64,000 nucleotides of DNA from Roseateles asaccharophilus. Its GTDB lineage: Bacteria; Pseudomonadota; Gammaproteobacteria; Burkholderiales; Burkholderiaceae_C. The notes beneath the pieces were generated by a model. It saw nothing but the letters and a program-made list of their open reading frames with translations, did not search any database and was not told the DNA's origin. Below are positions 17,923 through 25,647 of this stretch, one piece after another. The stretch covers positions 85,459 to 149,458 of the forward strand of contig NZ_SNXE01000009.1 of NCBI RefSeq assembly GCF_004362405.1, written 5' to 3'. Position 1 is the stretch's first letter; the number at the start of each line of letters is the position of its first letter. Position numbers and translations under genes: made by a program.

Positions 17923-18339
17923 ATGACCTTGCTCGCCCCCGAATTCCAAGCCCGTCACGATGCCAGCCTGCCCGGCCACCTGGGCATCGTGGTCCAGCAT
18001 CTCGCCGCTGGCGAGGCGCGGGCCGAACTCGCCGTGGCGCCACACCTGATGGCGCCCAATGGCTATCTGCATGCCGGCAGCGTGGTCACGCTGGCCGACA
18101 CGGCCTGCGGCTATGGCTGCATGGCCAGCCTGCCCGATGGCGCGCAGAGCTTCACCACCATCGAGCTCAAGTCCAACCACCTGGGCACGGCGCGCGAGGG
18201 CGTGGTGGAGGTGGTGGCCACGCTCTATCACGGCGGCCGCACGACCCAGGTCTGGGACGCCGTGGTCACCCACCGCGACAGCGGCAAGACCCTGGCCCTG
18301 TTCCGCTGCACGCAGATGATCCTCTACCCACGCGGCTGA
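17923..18339 (+). CDS. PaaI-type hotdog-fold thioesterase
   Basis: A 138-residue single hotdog domain with the PaaI-like active region APNGYLHAGSVVTLADTACG (Asn and His-Ala-Gly) and an FTTIELKSNHLG strand. It is expected to hydrolyse an acyl- or aryl-CoA thioester in the cytosol; the substrate is not deducible. CACAAT near 17891 may be its -10 element. It is convergent with the SDR gene, and the ends are 24 bases apart. Confidence 0.88.
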   Translation: MTLLAPEFQARHDASLPGHLGIVVQHLAAGEARAELAVAPHLMAPNGYLHAGSVVTLADTACGYGCMASLPDGAQSFTTIELKSNHLGTAREGVVEVVATLYHGGRTTQVWDAVVTHRDSGKTLALFRCTQMILYPRG

Positions 18340-18363
18340 GCGGCGCGGGCGGGCCCTGCGGGC

Positions 18364-19146
18364 TCAGATGCAGCGCCCGCCGTCCACCTCGAGGGCCACG
18401 CCGGTGATGAATTCGGCCTCATCGCTGGCCAGGAAGGCCGCGGCACGCGCCACATCCAGGGGCGTGGACAGGCGCCCCAGGGGAATGGTGGCGATGATCT
18501 TGGCGCGGGTGGCTTCGCTGTCCTCGCCGGGCAGAAAGTCCTGGATCAGGCCGGTGACCCCCATCACCGGATTGACCGCGTTCACGCGTATGCCCTCGGG
18601 CGCCAGCTCCACCGCCATGCCCTTGGTGAGATTGACGGCCGCGCCCTTGCTGCCGTTGTACCAGCTCAGGCCCGGGCGCGGCCGCACGCCCGCGGTGGAG
18701 GCGATATTGATGATCACCCCGCCGCGGCGCCCGGCCGCCGCCTGCTTGCGGAACTGCGGCACGGCATGCACCGCGCCCAGATAGATGCTCTTCACATTGG
18801 TGGCATAGACGCGGTCGAAGGTGGCTTCGTCCACCTCCAGCATGGGCCGGTTCTTGTGCGTGGTGCCGGCGTTGTTGACCAGGATGTCCAGGCCGCCGAA
18901 GGCTTCCACCGCGGCCGCCACCATGGCGCCCACCGACTCGTTGCGCGTCACGTCCGCCCCCACCGCGATGGCCTGGCCGCCCGCGGCCTGGATGGCCTGG
19001 GCCACGGCTTGCGCCGCCTCCAGCCGGATATCGGCCACCACCACCTTGGCGCCACGCTCGGCCATAAGCTTGGCGATGCCTTCGCCAAAGCCGCTACCCG
19101 CGCCGGTCACGATGGCCACGCGGTCCTGCAGATTCTTCGCTGTCAT
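18364..19146 (-). CDS. SDR-family NAD(P)-dependent oxidoreductase
   Basis: A 260-residue classical short-chain dehydrogenase. The cofactor motif is TGAGSGFGEGIAK near the N-terminus, with NNAG, the catalytic Ser in INIASTAG and the Tyr-Lys pair in WYNGSKGAAVNL. An Asp in VVADIR after the second strand favours NAD over NADP. The start ATG 19146 has AGGAG about nine bases upstream. It is the third gene of an operon with hydroxypyruvate isomerase and aldehyde dehydrogenase, so a hydroxy-acid or sugar-acid substrate is likely. Confidence 0.9.
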   Translation of the reverse strand: MTAKNLQDRVAIVTGAGSGFGEGIAKLMAERGAKVVVADIRLEAAQAVAQAIQAAGGQAIAVGADVTRNESVGAMVAAAVEAFGGLDILVNNAGTTHKNRPMLEVDEATFDRVYATNVKSIYLGAVHAVPQFRKQAAAGRRGGVIINIASTAGVRPRPGLSWYNGSKGAAVNLTKGMAVELAPEGIRVNAVNPVMGVTGLIQDFLPGEDSEATRAKIIATIPLGRLSTPLDVARAAAFLASDEAEFITGVALEVDGGRCI

Positions 19147-19159
19147 GGGGGTGCTCTCC

Positions 19160-20614
19160 TTAGCCATGCGAGATGGCAATGGTCTTGATGGTGGTGAAGC
19201 TGCGCAGGCCCTCGAAGGCCTTCTCGCGTCCGTAGCCCGAATGCTTCATGCCGCCGAAGGGCAGCTCGATGCCGCCGCCGGCGCCGTAGTTGTTGATGAA
19301 GACCTGGCCGGCCTCGATGGCATGGGCGCAGCGCAGCTGACGCGCGCCGTCACGGGTCCAGACGGCGGCGGTCAAGCCGTAGGGCGTGCCATTGGCCAGG
19401 GCGATGGCCTCTTCCTCGCTGTCAAAGGCAAAGGCCGCCAGCACCGGGCCGAAGAGCTCCTGCTGGGCGATGGCGTGATCGGGCGGCACGCCGTCCAGCA
19501 GCAGGGGCGCAAAGTAGAAGCCCCCGGCCGGCGCCTCGGGGGCGAGCTGAGCCCGGGCCACGGCCTGGATGCCATCGGCCAGACCGCCCTCCACCAGGGC
19601 CTGCACCCGCGCCAGCTGGCGCGCATTAATCAGCGGGCCACAGTCCAGGCCCGCCAGACCGGGGCCGGTGCGCAGGGCCGCGAAGCGCGCGGCCAGCGCC
19701 TCCATCACCTGGGCATAGATGCGGCGTTCGATCAGCACCCGGCTGCCGGCCGCGCAGGTCTGGCCGGCGTTCTGCACGATGGCGTTGAGCAGCACGGGCA
19801 GGGCCAGGTCCAGATCGGCATCGGCAAACAGGATCTGGGGCGACTTGCCACCCAGCTCCAGCGTCACCGGCACATGGTTGAGCGCCGCCGCCTGGGCCAC
19901 GGCCGTGCCGGTGCCAGGCGAGCCGGTGAAGGAGATGTGGTTGATGCCCGGGTGCGCGGCCAGGGCCGCGCCGGCTTCCACGCCCAGGCCGCAGACCATG
20001 TTCAGCGCGCCCGGCGGCAGGCCGGCCTCCAGGGCCAGGGCGGCGATGCGCAAGGGCGTGAGGCAGGCGTCCTCGGCCGGCTTGACCACGCAGGCATTGC
20101 CGGCGGCCAGGGCCCCGCCCACCGAGCGGCCGAAGATCTGGGCCGGGTAGTTCCAGGGAATGATGTGGCCGGTCACGCCATGCGGCACGCGCAGCGCGAT
20201 CACGGTGCTGCCGGCCGCATAGGGAATGCTCTCGCCATGCAGCTTGTCGGCCGCGCCGCCGTAGTACTCGAAGTAGCGGGCGCAGGCCGTGATGTCGGCC
20301 CGGGCCTGCTGGATGGGCTTGCCGGTGTCGCGGCACTCCAGCTGGGCCAAGGCCTCGTGCTGCTGCAGGATCAGGGCTGCGAGCCGGCTGAGCACGCGGC
20401 CGCGCTCGGCGGCCGTGGCCCGACCCCAGGGGCCGTGGAAGGCGCGACGCGCGGCCGCCACCGCGGCGTCCACATCGCGCGCATCGCTGCGCGGCAGCCG
20501 GGTGAAGACCTGGCCATCGGCGGGGTCCAGCACCGGGAGCGTCTGGCCGGACTCCGCGGGCAGAGGCCGGCCGTCGATCAGATTGCTGGGAACTTCGCAG
20601 GCGTCGGCAGGCAT
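19160..20614 (-). CDS. NAD-dependent aldehyde dehydrogenase
   Basis: A 484-residue ALDH-superfamily enzyme with the catalytic Cys in NAGQTCAAGSRVLIE, the general-base Glu in VTLELGGKSP, and the cofactor strand motif FTGSPGTGTAVA. Two ATGs are possible (20620 and 20614). The inner one is chosen because AAGGA lies six bases upstream of it but touches the outer one. It starts 11 bases after the hydroxypyruvate isomerase stop and is followed by the SDR gene. The substrate may be glycolaldehyde, a semialdehyde or a betaine-aldehyde-like compound. Confidence 0.92.
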   Translation of the reverse strand: MPADACEVPSNLIDGRPLPAESGQTLPVLDPADGQVFTRLPRSDARDVDAAVAAARRAFHGPWGRATAAERGRVLSRLAALILQQHEALAQLECRDTGKPIQQARADITACARYFEYYGGAADKLHGESIPYAAGSTVIALRVPHGVTGHIIPWNYPAQIFGRSVGGALAAGNACVVKPAEDACLTPLRIAALALEAGLPPGALNMVCGLGVEAGAALAAHPGINHISFTGSPGTGTAVAQAAALNHVPVTLELGGKSPQILFADADLDLALPVLLNAIVQNAGQTCAAGSRVLIERRIYAQVMEALAARFAALRTGPGLAGLDCGPLINARQLARVQALVEGGLADGIQAVARAQLAPEAPAGGFYFAPLLLDGVPPDHAIAQQELFGPVLAAFAFDSEEEAIALANGTPYGLTAAVWTRDGARQLRCAHAIEAGQVFINNYGAGGGIELPFGGMKHSGYGREKAFEGLRSFTTIKTIAISHG

Positions 20615-20624
20615 GGGCATTCCT

Positions 20625-21425
20625 TCAGCGCTGGGTGGCCCGGTAGGGCTCGAACCATGCCAGGCCCGCCGAGGTGTCGGCCTGGCCGGGCCGGTACTCG
20701 CAGCCCACATGGCCGGCATAGCCCAGCTCGTCCAGCAGGGCCAGCAGATAGGCGTGGTTGAGCTCGCCCCGATCCGGCTCATGGCGCTCGGGCACGCCGG
20801 CGATCTGGATGTGCGCCACCCGCCCGCCAGGGATGTATTGACTCAGCTTGCTGGCCAGGTCCCCCTCGACGATCTGGCAGTGGTAGAGGTCCATCTGCAC
20901 CTTGAGGTTGGGGCGCTTGAGCTCGGCCACGATGGCGTGAGCCTCCTCCTGGCGGTTGAGAAAGTAGCCCGGCATGTCGCGGGTGTTGATGGGTTCGATC
21001 AGCAGCTCGCGGCCGGCAGCGCGGGCCTGGTCGGCCGCCCAGGCCAGGTTCTCCAGATAGGTCTCGCGTAGGCGCGCGCGCGCCACACCCTGGGGCGCCA
21101 GGCCGGCCATCACATGGATGCGCGGACAGTCCAGGTCCTGCGCATAGGGCAGGGCCTGATGGAGCAGGCCCGCACGGAACTCGGCCTCCCGCCCGGGCAG
21201 GCAGGCCAGACCGCGCTCGCCCGCGGCAAAGTCCCCAGGGGGCGCGTTGAACAGGACCTGGCGCAATCCATGCTCACGCAGCTCGCGCGCCAGCAGCGCC
21301 GCCTCATGTTCATAGGGGAAGAGGTACTCCACCGCCCGAAAGCCATCGCGCGCCGCAGCGGCAAAACGCGCCACAAAGGGGTGCTCGGTGTACATCAGGC
21401 TGAGATTGGCGGCGAACAGGGGCAT
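20625..21425 (-). CDS. Hydroxypyruvate isomerase-family TIM-barrel protein
   Basis: A 266-residue xylose-isomerase-like TIM barrel. The family signatures are [14 protein letters not shown] (metal-ligand Glu), [13 protein letters not shown] and GCEYRP (second Glu). Close relatives are Hyi (hydroxypyruvate to tartronate semialdehyde) and OtnI (2-dehydrotetronate isomerase), and sequence alone does not separate them. AGAGGAAA lies 7-8 bases before ATG 21425. It is the first gene of the operon with aldehyde dehydrogenase and SDR. A role in C2-C4 sugar-acid breakdown fits the tartrate dehydrogenase found 2 kb away. Confidence 0.88.
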   Translation of the reverse strand: MPLFAANLSLMYTEHPFVARFAAAARDGFRAVEYLFPYEHEAALLARELREHGLRQVLFNAPPGDFAAGERGLACLPGREAEFRAGLLHQALPYAQDLDCPRIHVMAGLAPQGVARARLRETYLENLAWAADQARAAGRELLIEPINTRDMPGYFLNRQEEAHAIVAELKRPNLKVQMDLYHCQIVEGDLASKLSQYIPGGRVAHIQIAGVPERHEPDRGELNHAYLLALLDELGYAGHVGCEYRPGQADTSAGLAWFEPYRATQR

Positions 21426-21517
21426 GCGGGCTTTCCTCTTGCGGCCCCTCACGCTAGCAGATGCCGGGCGGGACGGGCCCCCTACACTGTCGCCCCCATT
21501 GCGCACAGCCACCGCCC

Positions 21518-22432
21518 ATGCAAGCCCTGCTTGACACCATTGCCACCCTGCCCCACCCGCGTGAAGCCGGCCGCCACTTCCATGGCCGCGGCGGTCTGCA
21601 TCCGGGCTGCGAGGCCTGGACCCTGGACTGCTATCCACCCGTGTGGCTGCTGACCAGCTTCGCCCCGATGGACGAGGAGGCCCTCGCGCGCATCGGCGCG
21701 GCCCTGGCGGCGCGCTGGGCCGAGATCGCACCGGGCGAGCCGCTGAGCTGGGTCTACCAATGCCGCGACGAGGCCGGCGCCAGCAACCGCCTGATGAGCG
21801 GCCAGGTGCCCGAGCCCCATGTGGTGGAGGAAGCCGGCGCGCGCTACGGCGTGCACCTGATGCGGGGGCAGAACCATGGCCTCTTCCTGGACATGGCCGA
21901 GGGCCGGCGCTGGGTGCGCGACTGGGCGCGGGCTCAGCCGGGCGGCAAGGTGCTGAACCTCTTCGCCTACAGCTGCGCCTTCTCGGTGGCGGCCCTGCAG
22001 GGCGGCGCGGCCCAGGTCTTCAACTACGACATGGCACGCGGCGCGCTGGAGAGCGGACGCCGCAACCACCAGCTCAACGGCCTAGCGGGCGCGCAGTTCC
22101 TGGCGCATGACATCTTCAGCTCCTGGGGCAAGATCCGCCGCAGCGGGCCCTATGAGCTGGTCATCATGGATCCGCCCAGCTACCAGAAGGGCAGCTTCAT
22201 CGACACCAAGGACTATCCCCGCCTGCTGCGCCGCCTGCCCGAGCTGCTGGCACCCGGCGGCCACGCCCTGATCTGCCTGAACTCGCCCAAGCTGGACAGC
22301 GAGTTCCTGCGCGAGGGCGTGGCGCGCGAGGCGCCGGGCCTGGTCTTCGTGGAGCGCCTGGCCAATCCGCCGGTGTTTGCCGATGTGGCGCCGGAGCGCG
22401 CGCTCAAGGTGCTGGTCTACCGCCAGCCCTGA
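21518..22432 (+). CDS. Class I SAM-dependent methyltransferase (RlmI/RlmK-like)
   Basis: A 304-residue protein with the SAM-binding strand [17 protein letters not shown] and the catalytic motif [13 protein letters not shown], as in 23S rRNA large-subunit methyltransferases of the RlmI/RlmK type. The usual N-terminal PUA domain of RlmI is absent or replaced, so the exact target base is uncertain. TACACT at 21483-21488 is the best -10 candidate, with no clear ribosome site. Its 3-prime end overlaps the convergent hydrolase gene by 16 bases. Confidence 0.88.
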   Translation: MQALLDTIATLPHPREAGRHFHGRGGLHPGCEAWTLDCYPPVWLLTSFAPMDEEALARIGAALAARWAEIAPGEPLSWVYQCRDEAGASNRLMSGQVPEPHVVEEAGARYGVHLMRGQNHGLFLDMAEGRRWVRDWARAQPGGKVLNLFAYSCAFSVAALQGGAAQVFNYDMARGALESGRRNHQLNGLAGAQFLAHDIFSSWGKIRRSGPYELVIMDPPSYQKGSFIDTKDYPRLLRRLPELLAPGGHALICLNSPKLDSEFLREGVAREAPGLVFVERLANPPVFADVAPERALKVLVYRQP

Positions 22433-23361
22433 TCAGCGCCCGGCAGGCCGTGTACGGCCAGAAAGTCAAAGGCTCGGGCCAAGGTGTCCTCGTAGGCCGA
22501 GCGACCTTGCAGTGCCGGCTCCGGCGTGCGGCGGTGATAGAAGCTGTGCCCCAGGCCCGGATAGCGCTGCAACTCACAGACGCGGTCACGCGCCCGTGCG
22601 CGCTCGCAGAAAGCCTGGACACTGGCAATCGGCACGACCACATCGGCTTCCCCGTGCTGGATCAAGGTGGGCGGCAAATCCCAGACCGGCAGCTGGCTGG
22701 GGGAGATGGAGAGCGCCACCGGCTTCAGATACCAGGGCGCAGGCCCCACCAGGTCCACGGCCGGATTCAGCAACCACAAGGCCGCCGGCTGCTCGCCACG
22801 GAGCACGGCCTTCTGAGCGGTGGCCAGGGCCAGATGGCCGCCAGCCGAACCACCGGCCAGCACGATGCGATCGCGGTCCACACCCAGTTGCAAGGCCTGA
22901 TCGCGCAACCACGCATAAGCCGCAACGGCGTCCTCCAGGGAATCCAGGGGCGTGCTGCCATCACGGCATTTGACGCGGTAGTCGGCCAGCAGGGCCACAT
23001 AGCCAGACTGCACAAAGGCGCGGGCTTGCCGCTCGAAGGACTCCACCCGGCCGGCGCGCCAACCGCCACCAAAGAAGAAGAGCACGGCCGGGCGCAGGCC
23101 GGGCTGGGCGGCACCGGGCTGTGGCGCGGGCTCGAACACATGCACGCGAAGACTGCGGCCCGCGGCCCGCGCATAGGTGAAGCTGCGCGCCCCGGCCAGC
23201 GTCTCGGGCTGGGGCTTCACATCGCGACAGCCGCCAAAGACAGCGGCGAGCGCCGGGTCTTGCACATCGCCGGCCTGTTCCGCGGGCCTCGGTGGCGTCT
23301 GGGCACAAGCACTCAGCAGCAGGGCAAGCCCCAGGGCGGACAGGCAATTGAGGGAAGGCAT
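22417..23361 (-). CDS. Alpha/beta hydrolase lipoprotein
   Basis: A 314-residue predicted lipoprotein. The N-terminal MPSLNCLSALGLALLLSAC ends in a lipobox with Cys19. The mature part is an alpha/beta hydrolase of the esterase/lipase class: an oxyanion FGGGWRAG in place of HGGG, the nucleophile motif LAGGSAGGHLAL, an acid in IQHGEADVVVP, and the catalytic His in GLGHSFYH. It probably cleaves a carboxyl ester at the membrane surface. The start ATG 23361 is chosen for the signal peptide. The tail overlaps the methyltransferase gene on the other strand. Confidence 0.88.
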   Translation of the reverse strand: MPSLNCLSALGLALLLSACAQTPPRPAEQAGDVQDPALAAVFGGCRDVKPQPETLAGARSFTYARAAGRSLRVHVFEPAPQPGAAQPGLRPAVLFFFGGGWRAGRVESFERQARAFVQSGYVALLADYRVKCRDGSTPLDSLEDAVAAYAWLRDQALQLGVDRDRIVLAGGSAGGHLALATAQKAVLRGEQPAALWLLNPAVDLVGPAPWYLKPVALSISPSQLPVWDLPPTLIQHGEADVVVPIASVQAFCERARARDRVCELQRYPGLGHSFYHRRTPEPALQGRSAYEDTLARAFDFLAVHGLPGADQGWR

Positions 23362-23460
23362 CGCAACGTTGAAGCAGTGGAGAGACGGCCGGGATTCTAG
23401 GAACAGCCGGCTGGGCGCACAGCGCATGGGCCGCATGATGTGCGCTCCGGAAACAGGTAT

Positions 23461-23481
23461 CGTCAGCAAGACCCGCTGACG
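23461..23481. promoter_or_regulatory. Inverted repeat upstream of the tartrate dehydrogenase gene
   Basis: CGTCAGC (23461-23467) and GCTGACG (23475-23481) form a perfect 7-base dyad with a 7-base spacer in the 172-base divergent gap between the hydrolase and tartrate dehydrogenase starts. It is a candidate operator; no dedicated regulator gene is adjacent. Confidence 0.4.
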
Positions 23482-23533
23482 GCGCTGGGCGCTGCGGGCC
23501 AGGCAAGCCCGATTGATTTTGACGAGACACCCG

Positions 23534-24598
23534 ATGAGCAGAAGCTACAAGATCGCCGTGATCCCCGGCGATGGCATTGGCAAGGAAGTGATGCCCGAGG
23601 GCCTGCGCGCCCTGCAGGCGGCCTCACAGCGTTTCGGCTTCCAGCTGGAACTGGAACACATTGAATGGGCCAGCTGCGACTACTACGCGGCCCATGGCCA
23701 GATGATGCCGGACGACTGGAAGGCCCGGCTCTCGGACAAGGACGCCATTCTCTTCGGTGCGGTGGGCTGGCCGGCCACGGTGCCCGACCATGTTTCGCTC
23801 TGGGGCTCGCTGCTCAAGTTTCGCCGCGAATTCGACCAATACATCAATCTGCGCCCCGTGCGTCTCTTCGAGGGCGTGCCCTGCCCTCTGGCCGGCCGCA
23901 AGCCGGGCGAGATCGACTACCTCGTGGTGCGCGAGAACACCGAGGGCGAGTACACCAATCTGGGCGGCGTGATGTTCGCGGGCACGGAGCGCGAGATCGT
24001 GATCCAGGAGTCCGTGTTCTCGCGGCATGGCACCGACCGGGTGCTGCGCTACGCCTTCGAGCGCGCCCAGAGCCGGCCCCGCAAGCAGCTGACCGTGGCC
24101 ACCAAGAGCAATGGCATCGCCATCAGCATGCCCTGGTGGGATGGACGGGCCGATGCCGTGGGGCAGGACTTCCCTGGTGTGCGAGTGGACAAGCAGCACA
24201 TCGACATCCTCAGTGCCCGCTTCGTGCTTCAACCCGAGCGCTTCGATGTGGTGGTGGCCAGCAATCTCTTCGGCGACATCCTGTCCGATCTGGGACCGGC
24301 CACCACGGGCACCATCGGCCTCGCGCCCTCGGCCAACCTCAATCCCGAGCGCCGCTTCCCCTCGCTGTTCGAGCCCGTGCACGGCTCGGCACCGGATATC
24401 TACGGGCAGAACATCGCCAACCCGGTGGCCATGATCTGGTCGGCCGCGCTGATGCTGGACTTCCTGGGCGAGCGTGCGGCTCATGACGCGATGCTCGGCG
24501 CTATCGAGACCGTGCTGGCACAGGGCCCACGCACGCGCGATCTCGGCGGACGGGCCAGCACCACCGAGATGGGCACGGCCGTGGCCACGCTGATTTGA
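23534..24598 (+). CDS. Tartrate / D-malate dehydrogenase (decarboxylating family)
   Basis: A 354-residue member of the isocitrate/isopropylmalate dehydrogenase family. It shows IAVIPGDGIGKEV at the N-terminus, the substrate arginines in QYINLRPVR, the lysine in ATKSNGI, and the metal-binding NLFGDILSDLGPATTGTIGL. The LWGSLLKFRREFDQYIN region and overall length match TtuC/DmlA-type tartrate dehydrogenases, which also act on D-malate. Expected products are oxaloglycolate or decarboxylated forms, linking to the hydroxypyruvate and glycerate pool and hence to the nearby hydroxypyruvate isomerase operon. The start ATG 23534 is preferred over an upstream TTG. Confidence 0.9.
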   Translation: MSRSYKIAVIPGDGIGKEVMPEGLRALQAASQRFGFQLELEHIEWASCDYYAAHGQMMPDDWKARLSDKDAILFGAVGWPATVPDHVSLWGSLLKFRREFDQYINLRPVRLFEGVPCPLAGRKPGEIDYLVVRENTEGEYTNLGGVMFAGTEREIVIQESVFSRHGTDRVLRYAFERAQSRPRKQLTVATKSNGIAISMPWWDGRADAVGQDFPGVRVDKQHIDILSARFVLQPERFDVVVASNLFGDILSDLGPATTGTIGLAPSANLNPERRFPSLFEPVHGSAPDIYGQNIANPVAMIWSAALMLDFLGERAAHDAMLGAIETVLAQGPRTRDLGGRASTTEMGTAVATLI

Positions 24599-24652
24599 AT
24601 CGGCACGGCGGCGGGGGCGCCCTGCGCACGCCCGTGGGGCAATTGGGCCCCA

Positions 24653-24668
24653 TGTGAGCTGCATCACA
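24653..24668. promoter_or_regulatory. CRP/FNR-type box upstream of the FNR-like gene
   Basis: TGTGA (24653-24657), six bases, TCACA (24664-24668): an exact match to the CRP-type half-site pair, about 105 bases before the regulator start. A weaker partial copy (TGTGA-N6-GCGCA) starts near 24687. Autoregulation by the adjacent gene is the simplest reading. Confidence 0.65.
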
Positions 24669-24772
24669 GCGCCGCCATGGCGCTTTTGTGAGAATTTGCG
24701 CAAGGCCCTCGCTCCTGGGGGCCAAGCCCTGAGTCACACGGGGGATCGCACAGCGGTCCGGGCCCGTGTGCG

Positions 24773-25495
24773 TTGCGTCACTTGCTGCCCCATTTCCGCA
24801 CTGCTTCCGCCGGCAGGGACACGCCCTGCGGCCATTGTGTGATCGCCCCGCATTGCCCGGTACAGGCCTACCGGCAGCGCCTGCCTGGGCGGGAGCTGCC
24901 CTCGGTCAGCGCCCGCAGCATTGCGCGCATGTGCCGCGTGCAGCAACAGGGCGAGCAGGCCAGCACCCTGCGCATCGTGAAGTCGGGGCTGCTGGCCATT
25001 CTGCTGCGCGGCCCCGAGGGGCGTGAGCAGCCGATCGCCGTGATCGGCCAGGGCGATCTGCTGGGTCGTTCGGCCGCATCGGGGCAGTCCAATCTGATGA
25101 GTGTTCAGGCGCTCACACCGGTGGCCATTTGCGAGTTCCCGGTATCGCTCTGGCATGAGCTGGATGCGCTGGGCGGCCAGCATCCCTGGACCATGGGCCG
25201 CCAGAGCCGGCGCGCCGTGCAGACCCTGGCCGAGTGGAGCCATCTGGTGCGCCTGCCCGGACTGGAGCAGCGCCTGGCCAGCGCCCTGCAGCTGCTGGCC
25301 GGGCTTCAGCCTCGGGAGGCCGTGCAACTGCCCAGCCAGGGCATGCTGGCCGAGCTGCTGTGCGTCACCCGCGAGAGCATCAACCGCACCTGGCGCGAAT
25401 TCGAGGCGCGTGGCCTGGTCAGGCGCCGCCATCGCCACTTCGTGCATCTGGATGTGCAAGCCCTGGCGCAGATCGCCGCGGGGTCTTCATCCTGA
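24773..25495 (+). CDS. Crp/Fnr-family regulator with FNR-type cysteine pattern
   Basis: A 240-residue regulator. From the TTG start, Cys19, Cys22, Cys28 (CGHCVIAPHC) and Cys120 (VAICEFP) match the spacing of the four iron-sulfur ligands of E. coli FNR (C20, C23, C29, C122). The middle is a cyclic-nucleotide-like barrel, and the C-terminal helix-turn-helix reads LCVTRESINRTWREFE. Its recognition helix has Arg-Glu-x-x-Asn-Arg, closer to CRP (R-E-x-x-G-R) than to FNR (V-E-x-x-S-R), and TGTG/CACA palindromes flank the gene. The frame is open back to a stop at 24689, but TTG 24773 (or 24782) is the only standard start before the cysteines, and a 9-bp stem (24747-24772) abuts it. Likely an oxygen or redox sensor. 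Confidence 0.85.
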   Translation: MRHLLPHFRTASAGRDTPCGHCVIAPHCPVQAYRQRLPGRELPSVSARSIARMCRVQQQGEQASTLRIVKSGLLAILLRGPEGREQPIAVIGQGDLLGRSAASGQSNLMSVQALTPVAICEFPVSLWHELDALGGQHPWTMGRQSRRAVQTLAEWSHLVRLPGLEQRLASALQLLAGLQPREAVQLPSQGMLAELLCVTRESINRTWREFEARGLVRRRHRHFVHLDVQALAQIAAGSSS

Positions 25496-25513
25496 CTGTG
25501 CGCTGGCGCACAG
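25496..25513. promoter_or_regulatory. Second CRP-like palindrome, between the FNR-like gene and the chemoreceptor
   Basis: CTGTGCGC (25496-25503), TG, GCGCACAG (25506-25513): a perfect dyad that contains TGTGC-N6-GCACA, the same geometry as the box at 24653. The two-base centre and lack of a T-run argue against a terminator. It lies about 135 bases before the chemoreceptor ATG. A second perfect 14-base palindrome, GGGGCGATCGCCCC, follows at 25526-25539. Confidence 0.55.
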
Positions 25514-25647
25514 CAGAGGTCGATTGGGGCGATCGCCCCGGATGGAAGCCGCGGCCTTTTTGACGATAGTCAGCTCCAACCCGGCGACGCTTCTGCTCGG
25601 AAGCAGGTCGCGACGGGTGCAGCATGTGAGAAGGAGCAGCCCGCAGC

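Noticed and set aside
25526..25539. The 14-base palindrome GGGGCGATCGCCCC as an FNR box or terminator.
   Set aside because: It does not match TTGAT-N4-ATCAA, lacks a loop for a hairpin and has no T-run. It could be a regulator site but nothing supports which.
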